Below, piece by piece: positions 5,987 to 15,092 of a stretch of 36,303 bases of DNA (its first letter is position 1; each line of letters begins with the position of its first letter). Below the pieces are notes generated by a model. It did no database searches. It was not told where the DNA came from and saw only the letters and a program-made list of their open reading frames with translations. The DNA is from Actinomycetota bacterium (GTDB taxonomy: Bacteria; Actinomycetota; Nitriliruptoria; Nitriliruptorales; Nitriliruptoraceae). The stretch spans positions 1,879 to 38,181 of the forward strand of contig JAHWKB010000006.1 of NCBI GenBank assembly GCA_019348115.1, written 5' to 3'. The position numbers and the translations under genes are program-made.

Positions 5987-7528
5987 TCACCCGAGCCGGC
6001 CGCACACCTCCTCGGCGGCGGCGAGGACGACGCCTGCGCGGACGAGCTCCTCGGCGGCCGCCAGCTCCGGCGCGAGGTGGCGGTCGCGGTCGTAGGCCGG
6101 CACGTCCTCGCGCAGCCGGGCGATCACCGCGGCGGTCGCCGGCGCCGGCGACAGCGGCCCGCGAAGCTCCACCGCCTGCGCGGCGGCGGAGAGCTCGACG
6201 GCGAGGATGCGGCCGAGGTTCGTGACGACCGTGCGGAGCTTGCGGACGGCGCTCCACGCCATCGAGACGTGATCCTCCTGCATCGCCGAGGTGGGGAGCG
6301 AGTCGACGCTGGCGGGCGACGCGAGCCGCTTGTTCTCGGTGCACAGCGACACGACCGTGTAGTGGGCGATCATGAAGCCGCTGCGCACCCCGGCGTCGAC
6401 GGCGAGGAACGGCGGGAGGCCGTGGCTGCGGGTGCGGTCGAGCATGCGGTCGAGGCGGCGCTCGGCGATCGCCCCCACCTCCGCGGCGGCGATGGCGAGG
6501 AAGTCCGCCGCGAACCCGAGCGGTGCGCCGTGGAAGTTGCCGCAGGACTCGACCCGGCCGTCGGGGAGGACCACGGGGTTGTCGATGGCGGAGCGGAGCT
6601 CCCGGTCCGCCAGCTCCCCGCCGAACGCCACCGTGTCACGTGCGGCCCCGTGGACCTGCGGGGTGCACCGCAGCGAGTACGCGTCCTGGACGCGCGGGTC
6701 GTCCTCGCCTCGGTGGCTCGCGACGATGGCCGAGTCGGCCATGACCCGCCGGAGGTTCTCCGCGCTGACGGCCTGTCCGACCTGGGGGCGGAGCGCCAGC
6801 AGGTCCGCGGCGAAGGCCCGGTCGGTGCCGAGGAGACCCTCGACGGTCATGCCGGCGACGACGTCCGCGGTCCGGAGCAGCACGTCGAGGTCGTCGAGCG
6901 CCAGGACGAGCTGGCCGAGGATGCCGTCGGTGCCGTTGACGAGCGCGAGCCCCTCCTTCGCCTGGAGGTGGAGGGCCTCGAGCCCCACCGCCGCCAGCGC
7001 GTCGGTCGCCGGGATGACCGCGCCGTCGGGGCCGCGGACCTCGCCCTCGCCGAGGAGCGCCAGGGCGCCGTGGGCGAGCGGGGCGAGGTCCCCGGAGGCG
7101 CCCAGCGAGCCGTGCTCCGGCACGAGCGGGGTGTAGCCGGCGTTGAGGAGCGCCAGCATCGCGTCGACGACCTCGGGACGGATGCCGGAGCGGCCCATCG
7201 CGAGCGACCGGGCCCGGAGGAACACCATCGCGCGGGCGACCTCCGCCTCGACCGGGTGGCCCATCCCGGCGGCGTGGCTCCGGACGATCGACTCCTGCAG
7301 CTCCTCGCGGCGGTCGGCGGGGATGAAGGTGTTCGCGAGGCCCCCGAAGCCGGTCGAGACGCCGTAGACGGGGGTGCCGGCGGCGGCGTAGCGGGCGACG
7401 ATCTCCCGGCTCGCGGCCATGGCGGCCCGGGCCTCGTCGGACACCTCGACGCGGGCACCGCCCCGGGCCACGGCGAGGACGTCCCCGCGGGTGGCGCCGG
7501 CCGGGGTGAGGACGACGGTCCCGCTCAT
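5987..7528 (-). CDS. hutH: Histidine ammonia-lyase
   Basis: This 513-aa enzyme carries out the first step of histidine breakdown, histidine to trans-urocanate plus ammonia, in the cytosol. The self-processing Ala144-Ser145-Gly146 triad inside GSLGASGDLAPLAH builds the MIO electrophile. GVSTGFGGLANT, AKEGLALVNGTDGILG, QDAYSLRCTPQVHGA and SMQEDHVSM-like segments are all as in the family. Length matches the usual ~510 aa. ATG 7528 has GAGGGAG about 6 nt upstream and overlaps the hutI stop as ATGA. Last of three coupled hut genes, so the whole route from histidine to formiminoglutamate is made together. Confidence 0.97.
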   Translation of the reverse strand: MSGTVVLTPAGATRGDVLAVARGGARVEVSDEARAAMAASREIVARYAAAGTPVYGVSTGFGGLANTFIPADRREELQESIVRSHAAGMGHPVEAEVARAMVFLRARSLAMGRSGIRPEVVDAMLALLNAGYTPLVPEHGSLGASGDLAPLAHGALALLGEGEVRGPDGAVIPATDALAAVGLEALHLQAKEGLALVNGTDGILGQLVLALDDLDVLLRTADVVAGMTVEGLLGTDRAFAADLLALRPQVGQAVSAENLRRVMADSAIVASHRGEDDPRVQDAYSLRCTPQVHGAARDTVAFGGELADRELRSAIDNPVVLPDGRVESCGNFHGAPLGFAADFLAIAAAEVGAIAERRLDRMLDRTRSHGLPPFLAVDAGVRSGFMIAHYTVVSLCTENKRLASPASVDSLPTSAMQEDHVSMAWSAVRKLRTVVTNLGRILAVELSAAAQAVELRGPLSPAPATAAVIARLREDVPAYDRDRHLAPELAAAEELVRAGVVLAAAEEVCGRLG

Positions 7529-8778
7529 GCGTGCTCCCTCGATCCAGGTTCCCCGGGGACGGTCAGCTCGCCGCCGAGCAGACGTGCGGCGAGGAGGTCG
7601 GCGCCGTGCCAGTACGCGAGCTCGGCGGGGTGCTCGACCTCCCACAGGGCGAGGTCCGCGAGCTTGCCCGGCGCGACGACCCCACGGTCGTCGAGGCCGA
7701 GCGCGCGGGCCGCGTGCTCCGTGGCGCCCCGGAGTGCCTCCTCGGGGGTCAGCCGGAAGCGGGTGCAGGCGAGGTTGACGGCCTGGAGGAGGCTCCCGAG
7801 CGGGGAGGTCCCCGGGTTGAGATCGGTCGACACGGCGATCGGCACGCGGTGCTGGCGCAGGAGGTCGACGGGCGGACGTCGGTCCTCGTCGAGGAAGACC
7901 GACGCGCCGGGGAGGAGGACGGCCACGGTGCCCGCCTCGGCCAGCGCCACGGCCCCCTCCGGGGGCAGGTGCTCGAGGTGGTCGGCGGACAGCGCCCCGT
8001 ACCGGGCGGCGAGCGCGGCCCCGTTCTGGTCGGAGAGCTGCTCGGCGTGGACCTTCACCGGTAGCCCCAGGTCGACCGCGGCCGAGAGGATCCGCTCCGT
8101 CTGCGCCGGGGAGAACGCGATCGTCTCGCAGAAGACGTCGACGGCATCGGCGAGGCGCTCCGCGACGACCGCCGGGAGCATCTCCCGGCACACCTCCTCG
8201 ACGTAGCCGTCGGGGTCGTCGCGCCGGTCGGCCGGGACGGTGTGGGCGAGGAAGGTCGTGGTGACCCTGGTCGTCCCGTCCTCGCCCAGGCGCCGGGCGA
8301 CGCGGAGCATGCGGAGCTCGGTGTCGAGGTCGAGGCCGTAGCCGGACTTCACCTCGACGGTCGTGACGCCGCCGTCGGCGAGCCAGCCGAGCCGGCGACG
8401 GGCGGAGGCGAGGAGCTCGTCGTCGTCCGCGGCGCGCGTGGCGGCGACCGTCGAGGCGATGCCGCCGCCGGCGCGGGCGATGTCCTCGTAGGTGGCGCCG
8501 CCGAGCCGCTGCTCCAGCTCGCCGGCGCGGTGGCCGCCGAAGACGAGGTGGGTGTGGCAGTCGACGAGCCCGGGCGTGACGAGCCGACCGTGCGCCGAGC
8601 CGGTGCGCGCCACCTCGAGGCCGTCCTCGGAGCCGCGCGGCCCCACGTGCACGATCCACCCGTCCGCGATCGCGACCACGCCGTCGTCGATGAGCCCGTA
8701 GGGGACCCCGGCGTCCGGTGCCATCGTGGCGATCCGGGCGTCGGTGAGGAGGAGATCGACGTGGCGGGGACCGCTCAC
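7525..8778 (-). CDS. hutI: Imidazolonepropionase
   Basis: This 417-aa amidohydrolase opens imidazolone-5-propionate to N-formimino-L-glutamate, the third hut step. The metal-binding HxH is His75/His77 in [17 protein letters not shown]. Other family motifs are [26 protein letters not shown] with His244, SADHLEHL and [10 protein letters not shown]. The GTG start at 8778 overlaps the hutU stop as GTGA and gives a normal N-terminus ([13 protein letters not shown]). Its own stop overlaps hutH. It sits in the middle of the operon, with translation presumably coupled on both sides. Confidence 0.97.
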   Translation of the reverse strand: MSGPRHVDLLLTDARIATMAPDAGVPYGLIDDGVVAIADGWIVHVGPRGSEDGLEVARTGSAHGRLVTPGLVDCHTHLVFGGHRAGELEQRLGGATYEDIARAGGGIASTVAATRAADDDELLASARRRLGWLADGGVTTVEVKSGYGLDLDTELRMLRVARRLGEDGTTRVTTTFLAHTVPADRRDDPDGYVEEVCREMLPAVVAERLADAVDVFCETIAFSPAQTERILSAAVDLGLPVKVHAEQLSDQNGAALAARYGALSADHLEHLPPEGAVALAEAGTVAVLLPGASVFLDEDRRPPVDLLRQHRVPIAVSTDLNPGTSPLGSLLQAVNLACTRFRLTPEEALRGATEHAARALGLDDRGVVAPGKLADLALWEVEHPAELAYWHGADLLAARLLGGELTVPGEPGSREHA

Positions 8779-10439
8779 GCGCCGGACCCGTCGACCATCG
8801 GGAGGTCGACGCCGCGCTCGCGGGCGACCTCGACGGCGCGCTCGTAGCCCGCGTCGGCGTGGCGCATCACCCCGGTCCCCGGGTCGGCGGTGAGGACCCG
8901 CTCGAGGCGCTCCGCCGCGAGGTCGGTGCCGTCGGCGACGACCACCATGCCGGCGTGGATGCTGCGCCCGATGCCGACGCCGCCGCCGTGGTGGACGCTC
9001 ACCCAGCTCGCGCCGGCACTCACGTTCAGGAGCGCGTTCAGGATGGGCCAGTCGGCGATGGCGTCGGAGCCGTCGCGCATGTCCTCGGTCTCGCGGTACG
9101 GGCTCGCGACCGACCCGGCGTCGAGGTGGTCGCGGCCGATGACGATCGGCGCCGAGACCTCGCCCGTGCGGACCAGCTCGTTGAAGCGGCGCCCGAGCCG
9201 GGCCCGCTCGCCGTACCCGAGCCAGCAGATCCGGGCGGGGAGGCCCTGGAACGCCACCCGCTCGGAGGCGAGATGGATCCAGCGCGCGAGCGCCTCGTCG
9301 TCGGGGAACTCCTCGAGGACCGCGCGGTCGGTCGCCGCGATGTCGGCGGGATCGCCCGACAGGGCCACCCACCGGAACGGCCCCTTCCCCTCGCAGAAGA
9401 GCGGCCGGATGTAGGCCGGGAGGAAGCCGGGGTAGGCGAAGGCGCGGTCGAAGCCGCCGAGCTCGGCCTCGCGCCGGAGCGAGTTGCCGTAGTCGAACAC
9501 CTGGGCACCGCGATCGAGGAAGGCGACCATCGCCTCACCGTGTCGCGCCATCGACTCCCGCGCCCGGCGCACGAAGCCGTCGGGGTCCTCGCGAGCGAGC
9601 CGCTCGGCCGCCGCGACGGAGAGGTCGACCGGGACGTAGGACAGCGGGTCGTGCGCGCTCGTCTGGTCGGTGACGATGTCGGCGGGGAAGTCGAGCTCGA
9701 GGAGCCGCGGGAGGACGTCGGCGGCGTTGCCCACGACGCCCACCGACAGGGGACGACGGTCGTCCCGGGCGGCGGTGCACCGCGCGACGGCGTCCTCGAG
9801 GTCGGCGGCGACCTCGTCGAGGTAGCGGGTCTCGACGCGTCGCTGCACCCGCCGTGCATCGACATCGACGCACAGCGCGACGCCGTCGTTCATCGTGATC
9901 GCGAGTGGCTGCGCCCCGCCCATCCCGCCGAGCCCGGCGGTGAGCGTGATGGTGCCGGCGAGGGTGCCGTCGAAGTGCCGGCGAGCGATCTCCGCGAAGG
10001 TCTCGTAGGTGCCCTGCAGGATCCCCTGGGTCCCGATGTAGATCCACGACCCGGCCGTCATCTGCCCGTACATCGTGAGGCCCTCGGCCTCGAGGCGGCG
10101 GAAGGTCTCCCAGTCGGCCCAGTCCGGGACGAGGAGCGAGTTCGCGAGCAGCACCCGCGGCGCCCATGCGTGGGTCCGGAACACCCCGACCGGCTTGCCC
10201 GACTGGACCAGCAGGGTCTCGTCGTCCTCGAGGCGGCGGAGGGTCGCGACGATGGCCTCGAACGCCTCCCACGACCGCGCCGCCCGGCCGGTGCCGCCGT
10301 AGACGACGAGGTCCTCGGGGCGCTCGGCGACCTCCGGGTCGAGGTTGTTCATCAGCATCCGGAGGGCGGCCTCCTGGGCCCAGCCCTTGCAGGAGCGGTC
10401 CGTCCCCCGCGGGGCGCGGACGGTCCTCGGTTCGCTCAC
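8775..10439 (-). CDS. hutU: Urocanate hydratase
   Basis: This 554-aa NAD-dependent enzyme converts urocanate to imidazolone propionate, the second hut step. Signature segments are [63 protein letters not shown] and [15 protein letters not shown]. Length is exactly that expected. The GTG start at 10439 has GGGAG about 7 nt upstream, and a TAGGCT -10 candidate lies at 10464-10469. It is the first gene of hutU-hutI-hutH. No hutG, hutF, histidine transporter or hut repressor is in the window, so later steps must be encoded elsewhere. Confidence 0.97.
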   Translation of the reverse strand: MSEPRTVRAPRGTDRSCKGWAQEAALRMLMNNLDPEVAERPEDLVVYGGTGRAARSWEAFEAIVATLRRLEDDETLLVQSGKPVGVFRTHAWAPRVLLANSLLVPDWADWETFRRLEAEGLTMYGQMTAGSWIYIGTQGILQGTYETFAEIARRHFDGTLAGTITLTAGLGGMGGAQPLAITMNDGVALCVDVDARRVQRRVETRYLDEVAADLEDAVARCTAARDDRRPLSVGVVGNAADVLPRLLELDFPADIVTDQTSAHDPLSYVPVDLSVAAAERLAREDPDGFVRRARESMARHGEAMVAFLDRGAQVFDYGNSLRREAELGGFDRAFAYPGFLPAYIRPLFCEGKGPFRWVALSGDPADIAATDRAVLEEFPDDEALARWIHLASERVAFQGLPARICWLGYGERARLGRRFNELVRTGEVSAPIVIGRDHLDAGSVASPYRETEDMRDGSDAIADWPILNALLNVSAGASWVSVHHGGGVGIGRSIHAGMVVVADGTDLAAERLERVLTADPGTGVMRHADAGYERAVEVARERGVDLPMVDGSGA

Positions 10440-10463
10440 GCGGTCACTCCCGGTCGTGCCTCG

Positions 10464-10469
10464 AGCCTA
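10464..10469 (-). promoter_or_regulatory. -10 box TAGGCT for the hut operon
   Basis: TAGGCT on the minus strand lies 24 nt before the hutU start, leaving a leader of about 18 nt that contains GGGAG. It is the only -10-like box in the 115-bp gap facing hutU. Confidence 0.45.
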
Positions 10470-10542
10470 GGGGTCGGTCGACCGGGGCGGTGGGTGGCGC
10501 GGCCGCCGGCGCGGCGACCAGACTGCCCGTTCCCTCCCACGA

Positions 10543-10548
10543 CAGGAT
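10543..10548 (+). promoter_or_regulatory. -10-like CAGGAT, leaderless candidate
   Basis: CAGGAT is 6 nt before GTG 10555, and no ribosome site precedes the start. The first base departs from TANNNT, so support is weaker than for the other leaderless boxes. Confidence 0.35.
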
Positions 10549-10554
10549 CCGTCC

Positions 10555-11895
10555 GTGAGCTTCGGCGAGGCCTTCACCGGGCTCGAGGCCTACGACCTCC
10601 TGCTGTTCGTGTTCGGGTTCTGCCTCCTCGGCGTGTCCGTGCTGCCGCGGCTGCTCCACGACAAGCCGCTGTCCGTGCCCATCCTCGTGCTCGGGGTGGG
10701 GGTCCTGGCCTGGACGCTGCCGCTGGGCTTGCTCACGCCGGACCCGGTCGACGAGCACGGTCACCTCACGGAGCGCCTGACCGAGTTCGGCGTGATCGTG
10801 TCCCTCATGGTCGCGGGGCTGTCCATCGACCGCCGCTTCTCGTGGCACGCGTGGGGCTCGACCTGGCGGCTCCTCGCGATCACGATGCCGCTGTCGATCG
10901 GGGCGGCGGCGCTCCTCGGATGGTGGGCCGGGCTCGTGCCTGCCACCGCGGCGCTGTTCGGCGCCGTCATCTCCCCGACCGACCCGGTCCTCGGCAAGGA
11001 CCTCGAGGTGGGGCCGCCCGGTGAGGGCGCCGAGGGCGACGAGACCGAGGAGGCGGACCACACCGAGGCGGGCGAGGAGGACGAGGTCCGCTTCGCCCTG
11101 AGCTCCGAAGCGGGGCTCAACGACGGCCTCGCGTTCCCGTACACCAACCTCGCGATCGCGATGGCCATGGCGGGCGCGGCACCGTCGAACTGGTTCGGCA
11201 CCTGGCTGGCGGTCGACGTCGGGTTCAAGATCGTCGTCGGCGTGGTGCTCGGGTGGCTGTTCGGCAAGGTGCTGGGCGCGACGATCCTCCGGTTCCCGGC
11301 CGAGACCGAGGTCGCGAAGGACGTGACGGGCATGGCTGCGCTGGCCGGGACCCTCCTCGCCTTCGGCGGGACCGAGTTCGTGGGCGGCTACGGCTTCCTC
11401 GCCACGTTCGTCGCCGCCGCGACGCTGCGCCAGAGCGACCGGTGGAACGACTACCACGACCACCTGGAGGGCTTCGGCGAGCAGATGGAGCGGGTGGTGC
11501 TCGTGCTCGTGATGCTGTTCTTCGGCGGCGCGCTCGCCCGCGGGCTCCTCGCGCCGCTGACGTGGGAGCTCGGCCTCGTCGCGGTGGCGCTGGTCCTCCT
11601 CGTGCGACCGTTGAGCGGACTGGTCGCGATGATCCGGATGCCGCGCTCGCCGTGGCGGGACCGCGCCGCGATCAGCTTCTACGGCATGCGCGGGATCGGG
11701 ACCTTCTACTACCTGTCCCACGCCCTCGAGAGCACCGGGTTCGAGCAGGCCGACGAGGTCTGGGCGGTCGCCGGACTGGTCGTGCTCATCTCGGTCGTGC
11801 TGCACGGCGTCACGGCCGCGCCGGTCCTGCGTCGGCTCGACCGCGCGCGGCACGACACCGAGCACTCGGCGGCCGCCAACCCCCACACCGGCTGA
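10555..11895 (+). CDS. CPA1/NhaP-type cation:proton antiporter
   Basis: This 446-aa protein has about 12 hydrophobic helices and the CPA1 landmarks: SPTDPVLGKDLEVGPPG, the ion-binding SEAGLNDGLAFPYTN and GMRGIGTFYYL. It should exchange Na+ or K+ for protons across the cytoplasmic membrane. The loop between the two signatures (GEGAEGDETEEADHTEAGEE) is notably acidic and longer than I recall as typical. There is no C-terminal TrkA or cyclic-nucleotide domain; the cytosolic tail is short. Start GTG 10555 fits a leaderless message. It ends 6 bp from the convergent dnaB stop. Ion specificity cannot be read from sequence. Confidence 0.9.
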   Translation: MSFGEAFTGLEAYDLLLFVFGFCLLGVSVLPRLLHDKPLSVPILVLGVGVLAWTLPLGLLTPDPVDEHGHLTERLTEFGVIVSLMVAGLSIDRRFSWHAWGSTWRLLAITMPLSIGAAALLGWWAGLVPATAALFGAVISPTDPVLGKDLEVGPPGEGAEGDETEEADHTEAGEEDEVRFALSSEAGLNDGLAFPYTNLAIAMAMAGAAPSNWFGTWLAVDVGFKIVVGVVLGWLFGKVLGATILRFPAETEVAKDVTGMAALAGTLLAFGGTEFVGGYGFLATFVAAATLRQSDRWNDYHDHLEGFGEQMERVVLVLVMLFFGGALARGLLAPLTWELGLVAVALVLLVRPLSGLVAMIRMPRSPWRDRAAISFYGMRGIGTFYYLSHALESTGFEQADEVWAVAGLVVLISVVLHGVTAAPVLRRLDRARHDTEHSAAANPHTG

Positions 11896-11901
11896 GCCAG
11901 G

Positions 11902-13377
11902 TCAGACCGGGGTGACGTTGGGCGGCGGGGCGTGCTGGACGGGAGCGCCGCCTCCCCCACCGCCGCCGGCCGCACCACCGCGCGCGAGGTTGGCGAACTT
12001 CGTGAGGTGGTTGAGGAAGGCGAGCTTCACGATCCCGGTCGCGCCGTTGCGGTGCTTGGAGATGATGAGCTCGGCGATGCCCTTGTCGGGGGTGTCCTCG
12101 TCGTAGACCTCGTCGCGGTAGATGAACGCCACGATGTCGGCGTCCTGCTCGATCGAGCCCGACTCACGGAGGTCGGCGAGCTGCGGGCGCTTGTCGGTGC
12201 GGGACTCGGGCTGACGCGACAGCTGCGACAGGGCGATGACCGGGACGTTCAGCTCCTTGGCGAGCATCTTGAGGCCACGGGAGATCTCGGAGACCTCCTG
12301 CTGGCGGTTCTCGACCCGGCGGTGCGACTGCATCAGCTGCAGGTAGTCGACGATGATGAGCTCGAGCCCGTGCTTGGCCTTCAGCCGCCGGCACTTCGAG
12401 CGGATCTCCATCAGCGTGATCGACGGCGTGTCGTCGATGAACAGCGGCGCGTCGGAGAGCCGCCCGAGCGCGTCGCCGAGCTTGCGCCAGTCCGCGTCCT
12501 CGAGCCGCCCGGTCTTGATCCGGTTCGAGTCGATGCGCGCCTCGGAGGCCAGCATGCGGTTCACGATCTCGATCTTGCTCATCTCCAGGCTGAAGATGAT
12601 CGCCGGCTGCCGCGTCTCCACCGTCACGTACTGCGCCAGGTTCAGAGCGAGGCTCGACTTCCCCATCGCCGGTCTCGCCGCCACCACGACGAGGTTCTGG
12701 GGCTGCAGGCCCGCGGTGAGGCGGTCGAGGTCGTTGAAGCCGGTGGCGAGACCGGTCACCTCCGAGCGGTTCTCGGCGAGCTTCTCGATCTGCTCGAAGG
12801 ACTCGTTGAGGAGGTCCTTCAGCTGCGCGTAGTCGGAGGTCACGCCGGTCTGGGCGATCTCGTAGACGATGCCCTCGGCCTGGTCGACGACGTTGGTGGC
12901 GTCGTCGGGCGACTCGTAGCCGAGCGCCGCGATCTCGGTGCCGGCGTCGATGACCCGCCGCAGCAGCGCCTTCTCGCGCACGATCCGGGCGTAGTGGACG
13001 GCGTTCGCGGCGGTCGGGACGGCGGCGGTCAGGTCGTGGATCGAGCCGGCGCCGCCGACCTCGTCGAGCCGGCCGTTCCGGGCCAGCCAGTCGAGGATCG
13101 TGACGGCGTCGCAGGGCTCGCCCTTGTGCATCAGCTCCTGGACGCCCTCGAAGACCACCCGGTGCGCGGTCCGGTAGAAGTCGCTCGGCTTGAGGATCTC
13201 GACGACCTCGTTGGCCGCGTTCCGCGACAGCAGGGCCGCGCCGAGGACCGAGACCTCGGCCTCGAGCGAGTGCGGCGGCACGCGGTCGTAGCCGCGGCGC
13301 GCGCCGTTGCCGTTGCTCCCTCCCTCCTCGGGGCGGGTCGCGACAGGCGGGGGCGGGGCGGGAGGCATGGAGCTCAT
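11902..13377 (-). CDS. dnaB: Replicative DNA helicase DnaB
   Basis: This 491-aa hexameric 5'-3' helicase opens the replication fork. The N-terminal domain starts at PPHSLEAEVSVLGAALLS. The RecA-like motor has Walker A ARPAMGKSSLAL and Walker B LELIIVDYLQLM, followed by LSQLSRQPESR, DLRESGSIEQDAD and SKHRNGATG. A Gly/Pro-rich tail (GGAAGGGGGGGAP) ends the protein. There is no intein at the Walker or Q motifs. ATG 13377 is chosen because TAGCGT at 13385-13390 is 7 nt upstream with no ribosome site, so the message is probably leaderless. GTG 13407 is an in-frame alternative, but would start upstream of that transcript. Separated from rplI by a terminator. Confidence 0.96.
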   Translation of the reverse strand: MSSMPPAPPPPVATRPEEGGSNGNGARRGYDRVPPHSLEAEVSVLGAALLSRNAANEVVEILKPSDFYRTAHRVVFEGVQELMHKGEPCDAVTILDWLARNGRLDEVGGAGSIHDLTAAVPTAANAVHYARIVREKALLRRVIDAGTEIAALGYESPDDATNVVDQAEGIVYEIAQTGVTSDYAQLKDLLNESFEQIEKLAENRSEVTGLATGFNDLDRLTAGLQPQNLVVVAARPAMGKSSLALNLAQYVTVETRQPAIIFSLEMSKIEIVNRMLASEARIDSNRIKTGRLEDADWRKLGDALGRLSDAPLFIDDTPSITLMEIRSKCRRLKAKHGLELIIVDYLQLMQSHRRVENRQQEVSEISRGLKMLAKELNVPVIALSQLSRQPESRTDKRPQLADLRESGSIEQDADIVAFIYRDEVYDEDTPDKGIAELIISKHRNGATGIVKLAFLNHLTKFANLARGGAAGGGGGGGAPVQHAPPPNVTPV

Positions 13378-13384
13378 GGGTCGG

Positions 13385-13390
13385 ACGCTA
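13385..13390 (-). promoter_or_regulatory. -10 box TAGCGT, leaderless dnaB
   Basis: TAGCGT on the minus strand leaves 7 nt to ATG 13377. Together with the terminator at 13546-13571 it makes dnaB a separate transcription unit from the ribosomal genes. Confidence 0.5.
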
Positions 13391-13444
13391 CCGAGGGGGT
13401 GGGACACGCACGGGCGGTCGCGACGGACCGCTCCGTGGACAGCA

Positions 13445-13504
13445 TGTGGACGCCCGGCGCCCGCCTGGGGAGAACCTGCCGCCTGCTGTGGACCCGGTGT
13501 GGAC
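13445..13504. other. Three TGTGGAC heptamers in the rplI-dnaB gap
   Basis: TGTGGAC occurs at 13445-13451, 13487-13493 and 13498-13504, the last two 11 bp apart, about one helical turn. The reverse complement GTCCACA is the core of the actinobacterial DnaA box TTGTCCACA. None is a full 9-mer match. Possible weak DnaA sites. Confidence 0.35.
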
Positions 13505-13545
13505 GAGCGCCCCGGACGGCCCGGCGGCGTGGACCGGGAACGACG

Positions 13546-13571
13546 GAGGCCACCCCGGACGGGGTGGCCTC
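13546..13571 (-). terminator. Strong terminator after rplI
   Basis: A perfect 11-bp inverted repeat, GAGGCCACCCC with GGGGTGGCCTC, surrounds a 4-nt loop GGAC. It lies 19 bp past the rplI stop. It lacks a U-tract but is the strongest hairpin in this area, and it separates the rpsF-rplI operon from dnaB. Confidence 0.75.
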
Positions 13572-13590
13572 GGTCGACTGCGGAAGAGCG

Positions 13591-14295
13591 TCAGGCGGTC
13601 CCGGCGGACGCGTCCTCGGCGACGGCCTCGTCGTCGGTGGACTCGTCGGTCGTGGCCTCGTCGGACGCGGCTGCCTCCGTGTCCACCCCGGCCTCGGCGC
13701 GCTGCGTCTCGTACTCCTTCGCGGCCTCGAGGGCCTGCTCGGCCAGCACCTCGACGTCGGTCTCGGAGCCCTCGGCCGCGTCGGACGCGGCGTCGGTGAT
13801 CGCGGCCTCGTCGACCTCGGGCTCGGCCGGCCCGCCGAGGGTCACCTTGCCCTCCTCGTCGACGACCTCGACGGTCACGAGCGCCTCGACCTGCGGGTGG
13901 ACCCGGATCGGCACCTCGTACTCGCCGATGCGCTTGATCGTGCCCTTGAGGTCGATGCGGCGCTTCTCGATGTCGTGCCCACGGTCCTTCAGGACGCGGT
14001 GGACGTCGTTGACACCGACGGAGCCGTAGAGGTTGCCCGACTCGTCGACGCGGGCCGGGACGCGCAGCGTCCGCGACTCGAGCGTCTCCTTCATGGCGTA
14101 CGCCGAGTCGACCGTCTTGGCCTCCGCCGCCTTGCGGCTGCGGGTGATGGCCTCGGCCTCCTTCATCGCACCCTTGGTGGCGAGGATCGCCAGCCCGCGG
14201 GGGATGAGGAAGTTGCGGCCGTAGCCGTCGGCGACGTCGACGACGTCACCCGGCAGGCCGAGGTTGTCGACCTCGTTCTTGAGGATGACCTTCAT
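13591..14295 (-). CDS. rplI: Ribosomal protein bL9 with acidic C-terminal extension
   Basis: This 50S protein binds 23S rRNA near the L1 stalk. The N-domain is canonical (MKVILKNEVDNLGLPGDVVDVADGYGRNFLIPRGLA), followed by the connecting helix and a C-domain ending near residue 147 (VHPQVEALVTVEVV). Family length is about 150 aa. Here 234 aa result from an extra ~85-residue tail rich in Ala, Asp, Glu and Thr, presumably disordered. ATG 14295 has AGGAG about 7 nt upstream. It follows rpsR by 10 bp in the operon. The tail is in frame and shares the local composition, so it is not an obvious frameshift product. Confidence 0.96.
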   Translation of the reverse strand: MKVILKNEVDNLGLPGDVVDVADGYGRNFLIPRGLAILATKGAMKEAEAITRSRKAAEAKTVDSAYAMKETLESRTLRVPARVDESGNLYGSVGVNDVHRVLKDRGHDIEKRRIDLKGTIKRIGEYEVPIRVHPQVEALVTVEVVDEEGKVTLGGPAEPEVDEAAITDAASDAAEGSETDVEVLAEQALEAAKEYETQRAEAGVDTEAAASDEATTDESTDDEAVAEDASAGTA

Positions 14296-14305
14296 CGCTC
14301 GTCTC

Positions 14306-14539
14306 CTATCGGACCGTGTAGGGGATGAGCGCCATCTCACGGGCGTTCTTGATCGCGCCGCCGAGCTGGGTCTGGCACTTGGCGCAGTTCCCGGTCGTGC
14401 GGCGCGCCTTGATCTTGCCGCGCTCGTTGAGGAAGGACTTGAGCAGGCCCAGGTCCTTGTAGTCGATGTACTCGATGCCCTGCCGGCAGATGGGGCAGGG
14501 CTTGTCCTTGCGTGGCTTGCGCTTCTTCTTCGGGGGCAT
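14306..14539 (-). CDS. rpsR: Ribosomal protein bS18, zinc-ribbon type
   Basis: This 77-aa 30S protein pairs with bS6 on the platform. The lysine-rich N-terminus is followed by CPIC (Cys15, Cys18), the core YKDLGLLKSFLNERGKIKARRTTG and CAKC (Cys52, Cys55). These four Cys make this a C+ form likely to bind zinc. Many actinobacteria also keep a Cys-free paralogue for zinc limitation; none is visible here. GGAGCACGTC lies just before ATG 14539. It sits between ssb and rplI, the usual order. Confidence 0.97.
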   Translation of the reverse strand: MPPKKKRKPRKDKPCPICRQGIEYIDYKDLGLLKSFLNERGKIKARRTTGNCAKCQTQLGGAIKNAREMALIPYTVR

Positions 14540-14578
14540 GACGTGCTCCTGGAAAGCAGGGAAGTGGGAGGTGTCGGT

Positions 14579-15013
14579 CTAGAAGGGGACGTCGTCGTCG
14601 GACGGGGGCGGCGGGCCGTCCCAGCCGCTGCCGCCGCTGCCCGAGCCCGAGCCGGAGGTCTTGGAGATGGTCGCCCGCGCCCAGCGCAGCGACGGCGAGA
14701 CCTCGTCGGCCTCGATCTCGGTGACCCAGACGGTCTGGCCCTCACGGTTCTCGTAGGACCGGACCTTCACCCGGCCGATCACGACGACGCGGTCGCCCTT
14801 GTGCAGCGACTCGGCGACGTTCTCGGCCATGTCGCGCCAGATGTTGACGCCCATGAAGGTCGTCTCTTCCTGCTGCTGGCCGCTCTTGTCCGTGTAGCGA
14901 CGGTTGACCGCGATCCGGAAGTTGCAGACGGCCGCCCCGCTGGGGGTGAACCGGAGGTCCGGGTCGTCGGTCAGGTTCCCGATCATCGTGATGAAGTTGC
15001 TCTCGAACGCCAT
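14579..15013 (-). CDS. ssb: Single-stranded DNA-binding protein
   Basis: This 144-aa protein coats single-stranded DNA during replication and repair. The OB fold spans about residues 1-110 (NFITMIGNLTDDPDLRFTPSG, TTFMGVNIWRDMAENVAESL, GDRVVVIGRVKVRSYENREG). A short Gly/Ser linker follows and the acidic tip DDDVPF, which recruits partner proteins. The linker is compact compared with many actinobacterial SSBs. The unbroken start is ATG 15013. It lies between rpsF and rpsR, which supports co-expression with the ribosomal genes. Confidence 0.97.
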   Translation of the reverse strand: MAFESNFITMIGNLTDDPDLRFTPSGAAVCNFRIAVNRRYTDKSGQQQEETTFMGVNIWRDMAENVAESLHKGDRVVVIGRVKVRSYENREGQTVWVTEIEADEVSPSLRWARATISKTSGSGSGSGGSGWDGPPPPSDDDVPF

Positions 15014-15092
15014 CGGCGTCTCCGTTCCCTCGTGGTGTCGATCCGCGTGGACCGACCGTTGGCTTCGTCCGTGTCGGAGGACGGGCCGGCGG

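Noticed and set aside
8859-11024. 721-codon plus-strand frame opposite hutU
   Set aside because: It is a mirror of a strongly conserved gene. Composition is typical of GC-rich antisense frames (Asp, Arg, Val, Glu) and its end runs through the antiporter gene in another frame.
11896-11901. Terminator between the antiporter and dnaB
   Set aside because: Only 6 bp separate the stops and no significant hairpin is present there.
11902-13377. Intein or frameshift in dnaB
   Set aside because: The Walker A, Walker B and DLRESGSIEQDAD regions are contiguous and the length is normal.
11932-14328. 798-codon plus-strand frame across dnaB and rplI
   Set aside because: Lies opposite two certain genes and the terminator between them, with no recognisable domain.
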